In this document: in pieces, positions 24,602-35,964 of the stretch | How positions within the stretch are numbered: the stretch's first letter is position 1 | How the letters are laid out: each line of letters opens with the position of its first letter | Source: Paraphoma chrysanthemicola | Taxonomy: Eukaryota; Ascomycota; Dothideomycetes; Pleosporales; Phaeosphaeriaceae | NCBI GenBank assembly: GCA_020744225.1 | Contig: JAGMWG010000006.1 | Span: 1,896,665-1,960,664, forward strand | Direction: 5' to 3' | DNA: 64,000 bases | Translations under genes and position numbers: made by a program | The notes under the pieces: model-generated | The model's database searches: none | What the model was told of the DNA's origin: nothing | The model's input: the letters and a program-made list of their open reading frames with translations, nothing else

Positions 24602-25090
24602 GTCTTGAGCTAGTAGAGTCGTGATTCATAGAGATCAGGTAGATAATACTAGAGAAGTTCGAGAGAGAAGTGCTATATGAGAAAACCTCCTTCCTCTAGT
24701 GTCATACCAGATTGGGTATTCTATCACGCCTTTGATGTTCCGCTAGGACGGTTCTACTTTTCATATACGCTCAGCTGAATTGGAAACCCTTCCTCGCCAT
24801 TGACGTTTGGCTCGCGCAGTAAGCCATTGTGCCTTTCGATCTCGTCAGTGAAGAAGTTAATAGCTGACCATTTTTACGCCTAGCATTTTACGCCCAGCAT
24901 GCATGCGTAGTGCAGTGCGCATCACAACATGGAATGTCTAAGTAGACTGAGAAGATCTTGAACAAAAATAACCGATTTCAATTGCTAGCTAGGTGTCAGA
25001 GCCACGCTAAACCAGGTGACCAGTTTTCACAACCTTAAGCATTCAGGCTAATTTTCGTCAGTACTGGAACACATATATTATAGACGCGAC
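24602..25090. other. Intergenic between convergent genes
   Basis: About 490 bp, moderately AT-rich, between the 3' ends of the protease and aldehyde dehydrogenase genes. Nothing recognised. Confidence 0.4.
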
Positions 25091-26724
25091 TTACTTGATA
25101 TGGATAGTCTTTGCCTCGAGATAGGCCATCAGGCCGAGGCGGCCACCTTCGTATCCGATACCAGACTCCTTCCATCCGCCAAACGGCACGTTCGGCCCGA
25201 ACACGTGCGAGGTATTGATATTGACGGTACCAGCATTGATACTCTTCGCGAACCGCAGAGCGCGGGGAATAGATGCTGTGTAGACGCAAGCTATCAGTGT
25301 CAGGGGATTAGTGTTGCAAGTTGCTCAGGAGTACCAGTACTTACATGAGAGGCCAAAGCTGGTGTCGTTGGCCATTGCGATAGCCTCATCCTCAGTTTTA
25401 AACGTGCGGATTGTAAGGACAGGGCCGAAGATCTCCTCCCGATAGATCTTTGCATCAGCTTTGGGATTCAAGAATATGGTAGGCTGGATGTACCACCCAG
25501 TATTGCCATGTCTTGCACCTCCAGTAACGAGATCTGCTTCTGCTTTGCCAGCATCTACAAAACTCATCACACTCTTGAATTGTCTGTCATCGCCCACTGG
25601 GCCTAAAATTGTTTTTGGGTCTGCGGGTTGACCCAAGTTGTTCTGAGCAAGCTGCTCGAACCTTTTCTTGAGCTCCTGGACGAAGTTCTGTGCAATGTCT
25701 TCATGAACGAACAAGCGAGATGGGACGATGCAGGCTTGGCCAGAATTAAGGAGGGATCCCCGAGTTTGGTGATGTAGTGCGTTTTCGATGTTAGCATCGG
25801 GGAAGATAATACTCGGTGATTTACCACCCAGCTCCAAAGTCACGCGCTTGAGATTACTGTGGGGATGGTCAACATCTTAGTACCAGGGCACAAGAACAGA
25901 AATACCTTTTCGCGGCAAGCTCTTGCACCTTCTTTCCGGCGGTAGCAGATCCGGTGAGGGAGATGCTGTTAATGTCCATGTGACTGGCGAGCGCAGCACC
26001 GACGTCGGCGGCGCCGGTGATGATATTAATCACACCTGGTGGGAAGCCAGCCTCCACGATATACTGGCCCAGTTGCAGTTTTCCGATAGGACTCTTCTCA
26101 GATCCTTTGTAGATCACGGTGCATCCAGCTGCTACGGCAGCAGCGACTTTGAAAGCGAAGAATATAGCAGAGCCATTCCATGCACCAATACCAGCACATA
26201 CACCGAGAGGCTCGTATTGGACAATCTGCACGACGATTAAAAGAATCTTGAACCCTGTCTGAAGCTTTACATACCTTGTATATGCCTTCCTCGTCCTCGG
26301 CCCAGGATTCTCCGGGAAGCTTGTCCGTCCATCCAGCGTAGTACCTAAACACCTTAATGAACAGGCCATAAACGAAAATTGAAGTGGATATTGGCAGGCC
26401 AATACACCTCGTCTCCCAGAGCGCTAGCTCTTCAATGTTCGCTTCGACAAGATCAGCGAACTTTAGCAACACGGCACTCCGTCGCTGCGCTGTCCATTTG
26501 CTCCACTCGCCACGGAATGCAGTGCGAGCGGCAGCAACGGACTTGTTTACATCATCTAGTGATGCAACTTGGATTTCATCGGAGACGAGACTTCCATCGT
26601 GCGGGCTGTATAAGCTCAGAGTTTCTCCAGATGTAGCGTCAACGTACTAAATAGGTGTCAGGTAGATGGTGCACAGCTAGCAAGTCCTTACTTCGTTGTT
26701 GATAAAAAGCTGGTTGTGAACCAT
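25091..26724 (-). CDS. NAD(P)-dependent aldehyde dehydrogenase
   Basis: Five exons (26692-26724, 26275-26646, 25906-26225, 25345-25856, 25091-25290) give 478 residues, close to the usual ~495. The superfamily motifs are present: the active-site base in LELGGKSPS, the catalytic Cys in NSGQACIVPSR, the cofactor segment SLTGSATAGKKV, EIFGPVLTI and PFGGWKESGIG. The stretch after WETR (about 26330-26410) is unusual: where most members have GKP and an acidic helix, this one reads GLPISTSIFVYGLFIK, so the segment is diverged or slightly damaged. All other landmarks are intact. It would oxidise an aldehyde to the acid, probably in the cytosol. It lies beside an MFS transporter and a decayed cyclase fragment. 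Confidence 0.88.
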
Positions 26725-27127
26725 TGTTGCAACTAATGAAAGCTATATTGGGTGGAAACCGTATAGTGTGATGATACGGTAAGTTTTTTGCTTAGAGTTC
26801 AAGCATTTTTATACTATGTCCGCCCTCCACCCAAGATATTTTGTGCATTTTGTACACCTAGAGATCGGATCCATTCGGAATGCCTAGTTTATTGGCATGT
26901 TTGAAACCGCCGTGAGAGCTCTTGGCATCACACACAACATTTACGGTCCTGACACGATTCCCACGGCTTTTCTTGAAGCCATTCTGCACTGGTTCAAAAT
27001 TTTGTTTGCCTCCCCGAGCCTTGTCTAAAGCAACCGGCGTTCTATAGCGGATTTACCTCGACAGGAATAGACTCCGTCTTCTCCTCGACCAAGCGTGTAT
27101 CCATCACTTTACGTAGCGACAACGGGC

Positions 27128-27335
27128 TCGAAGATCTCCCATTTGACATCAAGCAGGCTAGGCTTTGCATGCCTGGCTCCTTGTACACTAAGGTTTCCCG
27201 CTCGTAGAGCACTGAAATCTTGAGGGACTGTCTGACAAGTGTGGGCAACATGAGCTTTCGTCCGCCGTTCTGTTCGATGATCCCGCCACTGCACGCCTAA
27301 GGAGGATCTGCAAGCCCACCTGGAGCTGTAGCTAG
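27128..27335 (+). pseudogene. Decayed 3' fragment of a cyclase-family gene
   Basis: The plus strand resembles the last ~70 codons of the intact cyclase gene that ends at 37753. Matching blocks include SSFEAVPF-like LEDLPF, the CACTGCACG step, the AAGGAGGA step and the GCAAGCCC-CCTGG end block. The frame is broken by stops and small shifts, and the equivalents of the upstream exons are not seen. It is therefore a dead paralogous piece, not an exon of a neighbour. Confidence 0.65.
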
Positions 27336-27484
27336 ACTCTAGCAAAGCGTGACAGAGTATACGTATTACAAAGGACTATAGTGCAAAACATAAGCACAAG
27401 CACGCGTGAACTCTTATCTCCGACCTGAACAGCGAAATCCCACGAGCGCTCACATGAATTGCTCAAGCTGTACAGCCAATCGCC

Positions 27485-27564
27485 GTACGGTCCGGATTTT
27501 AGTTTTTAGGACCTAGCCCTATCTGGACTAGCCTTTGCTAGATTGCTAGAGCGCTATCCGGAAC
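27485..27564 (-). promoter_or_regulatory. CGG-type motifs shared with the 31-kb promoter
   Basis: The minus strand at 27485-27494 reads CGGACCGTAC. The plus strand at 27554-27564 reads CTATCCGGAAC. Both strings recur in the esterase/Zn2Cys6 promoter near 31.1 kb. They lie 230-310 bp upstream of the MFS start. CGG triplets in inverted pairs are the usual contact of Zn2Cys6 dimers; binding here is inference. Confidence 0.45.
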
Positions 27565-27797
27565 GGAGCCAACGAGTGCAAAAATATCTACCCACATAGC
27601 ATAGCTAGATCTAAGTGATTCTACTATGAATAAAACACTAGCCCTCAGTACCACGTCCCTTATGGGATTCACAATCCTATTATTTCTGTTGCCTTACTTT
27701 CATCTTACCGCCTCCACCGCCAATTTTGTCGTCATCTTTTCGCCACGAACGTGATTTGGACTCACAAACTCGACACATTGCATCTCGGCATCTCGCT

Positions 27798-29270
27798 ATG
27801 GAGAGTAGCTACGACGACGAAATTGCAGGAGGATCAGGCACGACCACCGACCCTTATCTGGTGCAATTCCCTCGGGGAGATCCTCGAAACCCGACGAACT
27901 TTCCATTGCGCCAGAAATGGATCATTACATCCATTGTCAGCATATCCGTCTTCGCTGTTACAATGACATCCTCTGCATACTCAGGGTCTTCTAAGGAGAT
28001 TCGACAAGCATTTGACATGAGTTCCAACGTGAATCCTCTCGGAGTATCGCTTTTCGTTCTGGGCTTCGCTGTTGGTCCGTGCCTGTGGGCGCCTCTTTCC
28101 GAGCTGTTCGGGCGACAATTGCTGTTCCAAACAACCTACGCAATCTTTACGGCGTGTGTTGCAGGCTCGGCTGGCGCTGACTCAGCAGCCACTCTTTTGA
28201 CACTCAGATTCCTGGCAGGGACATTCGGAGCTTCGCCTCTAACGAATGCCGGTGGTGTCATTGCCGATCTCTTCACGCCGTCTCAACGCGGGCTTGGGAT
28301 GGCCATCTTTGCTACCGCGCCCTTCCTTGGACCTGTTCTAGGCCCGATGATGGCTGGCTTTGTCACAATCACAATCAATTGGCGTTGGGTGCAAGGAATC
28401 CTAGCGATATGGGCTGGCATCATCTGGTTAACTGGGTTCTTGTGGCTTCCGGAAACATATGCACCAGTACTCCTCCAGAAGCGGGCACGTCATCTGTCCA
28501 ACGAAACATCGAAGGCATACATCAGCATTCTGGACAAGTACCAAGGGCCTACCGAGATGTCAGCGATCTTTACCAAAGCACTGAGCCGACCATTTGCTCT
28601 ACTTCTAGCTGAGCCGATAGTACTGATGGCATCGGCTTACATGGCTATTCTGTATGGTACTGTTTACATGTTGTTTGGTGCATTTCCCATTGTCTTCCAG
28701 GAGCAGCGTGGATGGAATGCTGGTGTGGGAGGGCTCGCCTTTCTCGGTATTATTGTGGGCATGGTCGCAGGGCTAGCGGTCTGTCTCTACGACAACAAAC
28801 GACACCAACGGATGACGAAAGAAAACGGTGGAACTCTTCCGCCTGAAGCGCGTTTACCACCGGCCATCATCGGAGGCTTCGCACTTCCAGTGGGGCTCTT
28901 CGGCTTTGCATGGACTACCTTTCCAGGAATACACTGGTCTGTAAGCATTATAATGGCAACACCCTTTGGGTTCGGAACGGTCCTTGTCTTCTTGTCTTGT
29001 TTGAATTACCTGGTCGATTCTTACACGGTCTATGCTGCTTCGGTACTGGCTGCAGGCGCGATACTGCGGTCTCTTTTTGGCTCTGCGTTCCCGATGTTTA
29101 CAAGGCAGATGTATTCTAACCTAGGTGTTCAGTGGGCAAGTTCTATTCCAGGGTTCCTCGCTGTCGGCTGCCTCCCATTCCCACTTCTGATGTACAAGTA
29201 TGGTGAAAGACTGAGGATGAAATGTAAATACGCCAAAGAAGCTGCGATTCTATCAGCCCAATTGGGTTAG
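27798..29270 (+). CDS. MFS drug:H+ antiporter-type transporter (DHA1)
   Basis: Intronless, 490 residues, starting at the ATG at 27798 (MESSYDDEIAGG). Twelve membrane spans are expected. Motif A appears as SELFGRQ and motif C as FLGPVLGPMMAGF, both typical of the fungal DHA1 group that includes polyamine and multidrug exporters. The N-terminal leader has the common VQFPRGDPRNPTNFP phrase just before helix 1. It probably exports a small molecule across the plasma membrane. Its position beside the aldehyde dehydrogenase, esterase and Zn2Cys6 gene suggests cluster membership. Confidence 0.93.
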   Translation: MESSYDDEIAGGSGTTTDPYLVQFPRGDPRNPTNFPLRQKWIITSIVSISVFAVTMTSSAYSGSSKEIRQAFDMSSNVNPLGVSLFVLGFAVGPCLWAPLSELFGRQLLFQTTYAIFTACVAGSAGADSAATLLTLRFLAGTFGASPLTNAGGVIADLFTPSQRGLGMAIFATAPFLGPVLGPMMAGFVTITINWRWVQGILAIWAGIIWLTGFLWLPETYAPVLLQKRARHLSNETSKAYISILDKYQGPTEMSAIFTKALSRPFALLLAEPIVLMASAYMAILYGTVYMLFGAFPIVFQEQRGWNAGVGGLAFLGIIVGMVAGLAVCLYDNKRHQRMTKENGGTLPPEARLPPAIIGGFALPVGLFGFAWTTFPGIHWSVSIIMATPFGFGTVLVFLSCLNYLVDSYTVYAASVLAAGAILRSLFGSAFPMFTRQMYSNLGVQWASSIPGFLAVGCLPFPLLMYKYGERLRMKCKYAKEAAILSAQLG

Positions 29271-29753
29271 GCTAGGCCATATGGTATCAAGACTTGTTTC
29301 AGTGCATTTGGAGATTTCGCAGAGCGAAAGGTTGACTTCGTCGTCTTCCCATGAGAATGGCTCATCATGCTGTTTTAACTACTTTTGTCGCTACATCATC
29401 CAACAGCATATGGCAACCTGAATAATAGCCTGAGGGATCGGTAGACCTCATGCAAACGTTTGGAAGAGTGATCTTGATGGCCTCTCAGCTTCATATAAAT
29501 TTGCCGCCAAGGGAGGATATGGATATGCTGAAAAAAGCCACGTGGCACCGAGCTTGATATGTTTCGATGTTGGCGCACATCATGCATCATGTAATTCACT
29601 GCATGCCCTTGAGGTGAATGTATCTGCGGATTTCAACGAAACACATAATGCTTTGGATCGAGACCGATCTACACGAGTGTCGCATGACGGATCATGAGTA
29701 CATGATGTTTCTGCATACATAATATTCATCGAGCCAGTCACACAGAGGCGACC
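29271..29753. other. Intergenic between convergent genes
   Basis: About 480 bp between the 3' ends of the MFS and esterase genes. Nothing recognised. Confidence 0.4.
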
Positions 29754-30868
29754 CTATTCTTCCCCGTCTGGCAACTGATTGATCATGCCCCGAAGTTTCT
29801 CGTTCAGCTTTCTCATGTACTCGCCTGATTTCTCCATACCAGGCATGATCCAGAAGAAATGGGGTAATCCGTACCATTCAACAAAGTCTGCCTCAACGCC
29901 TTTCTTCTTACATTCTTCGTAGAAGAAGGAAGTCTCCTGGTATGTTGGATCGTTGGTCATGGCCGTTATATACGTTGGTGGGAGGAGCTTGATATCAGGG
30001 TGAAGTAGAGGAGAGTAAAGTGGATGATCAGGTCTTGGAGGCTGTAGCAACTCTAAGAAACGCCAAATTAGCTGTATCCTGATGCGATCTGATACGACAA
30101 ATAGAACTTACCTCGAGCACGCCGAGTAGAATTTGTGTTGATGAATGGGGTGTCCATGAACCTTTCTGGAGTGTACCTCTTCTTGTATTTCGCTGGCAAA
30201 GCGATTGGATCGCAAGACGGCATGCAAGAGAGAAGCAGGCCTGCTGCCTTCAGCTCAGGATCTGATGTGTACTTCAGCGCCACGCATGCTGATAGATTAC
30301 CTCCTGCCGAGCCTCCCATAATGAACTTGTGACGTGGACTACCTCCGAACTCGTTCGCATGATCATGAATGTACTCGTACGTTTTAAAGCAGTCCTCCAG
30401 GCTAGCAGGGAAAGGATTTTCTGGGGCCAAGCGATACTCGGGAGATATGAGAATAATACGCGAGTTGTAGGCGATATATCTGCACATAAAGTCCTCTTCA
30501 TCGACTGAACCAGAGTACCAGCCTCCAGAGTGAATGTAAAGGCCGACAGGAAGTCTCTCATCCACCCGCGAGGATCTTCTAGGGTGATGCGGTGGAATGT
30601 AGATTCGTGCGCGAAGCTGTTCACCAACTTGAACTTCACGCGCCTCAACGCTCTTCGCTCCGGCAGATTCTTGTCTTAGCTTAGCCAGTGCGGCCATCAG
30701 CTCACGGAAAATAGCTCGAGACCCTTCAACACTGTCATCCGAGAATGAAAGCATCTCTCCCATCGCTTCAGTGGCCTAAGCGTGGTGTGAACTCTCTTCC
30801 CAACACAATCAAGAACGCTGACTTACAGCAACCCACTGAGGATGAAGCGGTGGAACTTCATTGCTCAT
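29754..30868 (-). CDS. Alpha/beta-hydrolase (lipase/esterase, HSL-like)
   Basis: Three exons (30827-30868, 30112-30775, 29754-30052) encode 334 residues. The oxyanion-hole motif is HSGGW in place of HGGG. The nucleophile lies in GGSAGGN (commonly GDSAGGN), the acid is probably in TAMTNDPTYQ and the His in GLPHFFW. EYRLAPENPFPASLEDC is the standard linker of the alpha/beta-hydrolase-3 group. No signal peptide, so probably cytosolic. It is divergent from the Zn2Cys6 gene across 377 bp, a common arrangement for a regulator and its target. Confidence 0.9.
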
Positions 30869-31245
30869 GATGACAGTAAAAACTCGCGAAAGACAATTGT
30901 AACACAAATAATGAAGATGTGGCGTCCATCAAGCACGCCCGTGGATGGAGGGCAAACACAAAACTTATCCCATCACTGAAACGAGCGTAGTCCGACAGAC
31001 TACCCTTGGTCATCAATTTGGCTAGGACTCGTGCAAAGGACCGGTGTGGCCCATGAAGCGGCCGGCGGGGCAGAATCGGACCGTACAACGATTGGTCCAT
31101 ACAGGCAGGCCCACCTTCGAAGCTCGGACCGTACAGCGATTGGTTCGCACGAAACTATCCGGAACAGCAGATGTAGGTCACAACATGCCGCTCCGCGGTT
31201 AGCTACGCTATTGACCTCCGCCTGTCGTTCTAAGCTCCGACCGAC
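30869..31245. promoter_or_regulatory. Divergent promoter with repeated CGGACCG element
   Basis: A 21-bp element with CGGACCG at its left end and ATTGGT (reverse CCAAT) at its right end occurs at 31076-31096 and 31124-31144, differing at one base, 48 bp apart. A CTATCCGGAAC string follows at 31155-31165. CGGACCG is an inverted CGG pair, the usual contact of a Zn2Cys6 dimer. Confidence 0.55.
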
Positions 31246-33325
31246 ATGAAATCCACAACAACTGATCGCGAACCGATTGAAGGGCCTCGAAGGAAGCGAT
31301 TGAAAGTAGACCTAGCTTGCGATCTTTGCCGGAGGCGGAAGGTCAAATGTGATGGTGGACGACCAGGTCTGTTGGCCGCGCACTCTGTACCCGAAACACC
31401 ACTGAACGAACTTCAGCTTGTGGAAATTGTTCCAAGAGGCCCATGCTTTTGGAACAATGCGTTTACGCGCCAAACCCTTACAACCATCCGACTGGTAGAC
31501 CACCTGTCGCAATTACGGATGCAGTCTCCGAAGAGATTTTCCCCCCATCAGGACTCGGAAGGGGATCTATACGTGTGGCAACCTGCTTGTCACAGCCGCC
31601 TGCAGTATGTGGACCCTCACCACCACTACCGGTGACGCCTATGCCATCTGGCTCCTACGTAGAGCACGGCGCCGCCAGCTATGAGCTTTTCGGTGGTAGT
31701 AGCAGCAGCGCTTTCATTGAACAGATCAAAGCTGTCATTGAAGCTCGATTCGGGGAAGTGACTCAGCCTCGGAGCCCGACTGCAATACCCATGGTCAACA
31801 TTTCACTGTTTCCCTCACATCAAGATGTTGCCGCAATCGATGACCTGAGTGCCTGCATGGAGTACGAAATGCCCCCACGTAAGCAAGCTGACAACCTCGT
31901 TGAAGCTTACTGGTCTCAGATGGATCCCATCTTCCCTGTCCTTAGCAAGCCACGGTTCATGCATGCTTATATTGCCTACTTTTCAGGCACCTTAGCTGAT
32001 CCTGACGAACGAATTTTTGTGTGCAAGCTCAACACTATATTCGCACTTTCCGCCCAGCTTCAGGAAACACTTGATCAATATCAAAGGGAGCGCATGAGTT
32101 GCAAGTATTTCCAAAGAGCACAGGCCCTGCTGCAGCTGCCATTCTGGGAAAAGGGATCCATCGACTTGATACAGTGCCTGCTATTGATGAGTCAGTATCT
32201 TCAATGCACGAACAGTCCTCACCAGATGTGGATGGTGGTAGGATCCGCCGCAAGGATTGCTCAGAGCCTCGGCCTTCATCTTTCGGATAGCTGGACCGAC
32301 CCTTTACATAAAGAAAGAGCGGCTCTCAATCGGCGGGTCTGGCAGTCGTGTATCATGATGGACAGGTACGAAGATTATTCCCCCTTGACCCAGATAATAC
32401 TCACACATGCTTCAGGATTTTATCTATAGGCCATGGGCGACCTGCCATGATCGCTGAGAGCTTTACGCACACTGTTCTTAATGTGCAGCACCATGTACAA
32501 TCACTGCCAGAGAATGATGATCGGATTCCTTACAACGAATTTGTTGTACGATCATTAGAACTATACGAGATTACCTACCACGCGCTGCAAAGGTATTTCT
32601 CGCCGCCACGGCCTCGGGATCTGAATGTGGATTGTTTGGATTATTTTGACCCAACTCCCACCGAAAGCAGACTGGCTCTCATGATACAGGTTGATGGCTC
32701 CCTGAGAAGATGGGAAATTTCCTTGCCTGCACATCTGAAATTTGGGAGCTCTAGACACCTTCAAGGCGACATCTGCTCAAGGCAGGCCACTATTCTTCAT
32801 CTTCGGTAGGAGCACCATGGCAAATCTGCAGTTTGTAGGATTTGCGTCCCGTCAATCTAACCTGTCGATAGATTTCTCCACTCACAAATCCTACTCTTCA
32901 GGCCAATGTTGGCGCGATGCTGTTTAGCAACTGAACCCGAAAGTCGTCCATGCGGAAGTCTGAGCGGGCCCTTGATCGAGCAATGCGCATCAGCGTGCGT
33001 TACAGCGGCGCGAAACATGATAATCTTTATCAATCCACATCAAATAACCGAAGGCAGTGTGCTGCCAGCTTGGTGGTATCGTGTCCTTTATGCCTACACG
33101 GCCGCCACGGTCCTTGCAGTATCAACCCTTCGGCCGGATTTGTTTCCACGCTCGGTGACTCATGCAGCATGGGAAAACGTGCTGACGTTCTTCGAAGGGC
33201 ACGAGCACATGAGCGAGCCTGTTAGAGTATGTAAAGTGGCTTTGGAAAGGACTTTTTCAAAGATTCAGGAGATCTCGAACGAATCTGTATTCGCTTCTTT
33301 GCCTCGAGGGGATTTCCTGCAGTAA
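31246..33325 (+). CDS. Zn2Cys6 transcription factor
   Basis: Four exons (31246-31366, 31417-32365, 32416-32805, 32872-33325) give 637 residues. The zinc cluster starts at about residue 25 (CDLCRRRKVKCDGGRP, then ACGNC after the first intron, six Cys in all), preceded by a basic RRKRLKVD stretch. The fungal-specific transcription factor middle domain follows: VEAYWSQMDPIFPVL, FQRAQALLQLPFW, a QSLGLHLSD-type segment and the DR-ILSI-GRP junction across intron 2. The regulator is expected to be nuclear. Its divergent pairing with the esterase and the repeated CGGACCG element between them suggest autoregulation and control of the neighbours; that is inference. Confidence 0.9.
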
Positions 33326-34749
33326 GACACAGCACAGCAAGAGGACATCCAGATGTCTTTCAGGATTTGCCCTTTGACCTTAGCAATGCTTCTTTTCTTA
33401 ACCTTGATTGGATGCTATAAAATATAGCCTAGTTGTATTCCAGATCACTAGAACAAGTACAACGCACCTACCAGCTACACAGCTATATTTGTCATTTCCA
33501 TAATTACGTACTTGTCGCCACACTCGACTACATTTGTTATTGTTAACCCGTCATTGTTAAACTACAAAAGTCAAGCAGTCCCAACAGAGTGAACCTCTCC
33601 ACTGTCAGTTTGCACGTATGTGATAGACGTGAAAGTGGCCCGCCGGGTCTTAGTATTGCTTTGGAAAGCTAGGTAGAATCTGAATGAAAAGTGGTCTCGT
33701 TAGTAGTAATCGTTTCATGTCATGTTTGGTCTGCCAGCTCTGTATGATTCAAACCTAGCGCTGATCATCGACCGAGGCATAATCTTTACCGGTATTAAGA
33801 TATAAATCCGTAATTTACAGCTGTTCATTAAACGATGCTTCACGGAGATTAGCGATTACTATTGTGTCGTGAAATGCAATTTACCATTGCCGTCATGGGC
33901 CTATGACTCACCGTATGCCATTTCCCCATATTAGACTATGAAAAATGCCGCTAACGCTAACATCATAACGTTACTTGGCCGGGCCTTACAAGTGATGAGT
34001 GTCCTCAGTCACAGTGACGCCGAGGCCGAGGCCGAGACCTACAACCAGAGTAGGAAGGGTTCAAGCTCGGAAGAGCCACAAAGCACATCGTCAGATTGGG
34101 TCCATGTCCCTTTCCCTGCTGGATCATGACTTGAAGGACTGCTACATAGAGAACCAAACGTAGTCTATACAGACGTTGATGCCCACTCGAAGTTCCTCGC
34201 TGCAGAGTCAACCCACTCGATAATTGTAAATCGCAAGAACACCTTCTAGGTTCGAAGTGCGCAACTACAACATACTTAGGTCAGAACCACCTCAGAATCA
34301 TGTCGGTACACTCGAATGCGTCGAAATCCTTCAAGCGCAGCTGCACATTGCCACAATCCGTGCCAGTACCTTACTATCCCCTCCATCCGTCATCTTTCCG
34401 CTCTACCCTATTAATGTTAGCGCCATCATACGGAGCTGAACCGGCTAGTGATCAAACTCTAACTCCGCCATTAGTGTTTGCGCCTCTCCTGATTTAGTTA
34501 GTCATAACGTTATGAGCGGCTTTGTTTTGCTTGGCGATGAGCGTTGGCACTCAACATGTTGAGCTTATTGCAGGTACAGGAGAGAGATCAATGAGAAGAA
34601 TGTCTAATTTTCGGACATAAATAGTGTGGCACGTCATGCGCCTCAGTCTCTAAGCATTAGCCAATTGTTCCTGGCCCAGTCCTTCGGGTAAATGTTACCC
34701 AGTTCTTTTTATTTTTGAGACGGAGCAGGATCTTCATTTGTATCTCAAA
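33326..34749. other. Long intergenic, no gene seen
   Basis: About 1.4 kb, somewhat AT-rich, between the Zn2Cys6 and reductase genes. Short frames only; no family resemblance, RNA gene or repeat recognised. Confidence 0.4.
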
Positions 34750-35964
34750 ATGTCCAAAATAGCTCTCGTCTTTGGCGCCTCCGGTGTATCGGGGTGGAGC
34801 TTCGTGCATGAGATCTTGAACGATTATCCAAAGCCCAATATCTGGAACCGCGTGTATGCGCTCACAAATCGTCCTCTTTCGCTTGAACAATCGCAATGGC
34901 AAAAGGACTCCCGATTAAGCATTGTTCCAGGAATCGATCTTTTGATGGGTTCTCAAGAGGAATTGGAAGCTGAAATCAAGTCCAAAGTGGATAAAGTCGA
35001 AGAAGTTACCCATGTCTACTACCTTGCATACAAGGGCAGTACAGATGTCCACAAGGAACTGGAGGACGCAGTGGCCATGTGGACGCGTAGTGTTCTCGCC
35101 ATAGATCATCTAAGCCCTAAGCTCGAGTTTGTGGTTTTGCAGACAGGCGCAAAAGCGTGCATGTACTTTCTATCCCGTTTATAAGCCCTTCGCTAATGCT
35201 TTCTAGATGGGACCCATCTTCTCGAGAATCGCCCCACCGATTATATACCCGTACCGTACAAGGAGTCACATCCTCGGCTCAAGCACCCCCACCATGACCT
35301 CTTATTCTACTACCCACAGCTCGATTGGGTTTCTGAGTACGCAAGAAACAAGAAGTGGAGCTGGTGTGAAACGCGACCTGATATCATCATTGGCTTCGTA
35401 CCCAATCAGAATTTCGCCTCGCTTGCCACCGTTTTGGGCATATACCTCAGTTTATGGAGAGAGGTACACGGAGAAGGAGCAGACTGCCCATTCCCAGGCA
35501 CAGAAAAGAGCTGGAGAGCATTGAGTAGCAACAGTAGCTCAGACATGATTGCGCGACAAACGCTACATCTTTCACTATCACCGTCTACTGAGAAAGGCGG
35601 CGCCTACAACGTCGCTGACGGGCAGACCCCAAGCTCCTGGGAGAGAAAATGGCCCATCGTGTGTGAATACTTTGGCCTCAAGTGCTCCGGCGTGACATCC
35701 GACCCTCCGGAGATACGGAGGTTCATCAAGGACAATCTCCATGTGTGGAACAAGTTGGAGAAGGAGAACGCTCTGCAGACTGGTCATGCTGACAGCCCAA
35801 AAATGTTACTCGGGTTCGAGCACGTTCTTATGACGCGATTTGACTTTGATAGGCAGTTTGACATGAGCAAGATGTATGGAACAGGGTTTAAAGAGGAAAG
35901 AACCGCATCGCAGGCATGGGGTGGGGTATTTGACAGGATGAGAAAGGCGGAGATTATTCCGTGA
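34750..35964 (+). CDS. PRISE-like NAD(P)H reductase (SDR superfamily)
   Basis: Two exons, 34750-35158 and 35207-35964, give 388 residues. The Rossmann motif is VFGASGVSGW, and NRVYALTNRPL follows as in progesterone 5-beta-reductase/iridoid-synthase (PRISE) relatives. Exon 2 has LLENRPTDYIPVPYKES, the YYPQLDWV segment and RPDIIIGFVPNQ, all typical of fungal members. The intron (48 bp) starts with GC, not GT: only T|GCATGT gives the required KAYGTHLLEN reading, and it ends in a normal CTAG. The enzyme probably reduces an enone or acts as an epimerase/dehydratase; the substrate is unknown. Confidence 0.85.

Larger units (their letters stand above)
26725..27797. other. Divergent intergenic region with a cyclase relic
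   Basis: About 1.07 kb between the aldehyde dehydrogenase and MFS starts. It contains a degraded cyclase fragment (27128-27335) and CGG-type motifs at 27485-27494 and 27554-27564, listed separately. Confidence 0.5.

Noticed and set aside
26300..26420. Possible intron inside the aldehyde dehydrogenase after WETR
   Set aside because: A GTGTAT...TAAG intron would remove the segment, but the retained sequence has nearly the family's normal spacing to VFRYYAGW, so it was kept as exon.
27109..27345. Minus-strand frame over the cyclase relic as a real gene
   Set aside because: It resembles the antisense frame of the intact cyclase gene, so both are shadows of plus-strand coding.
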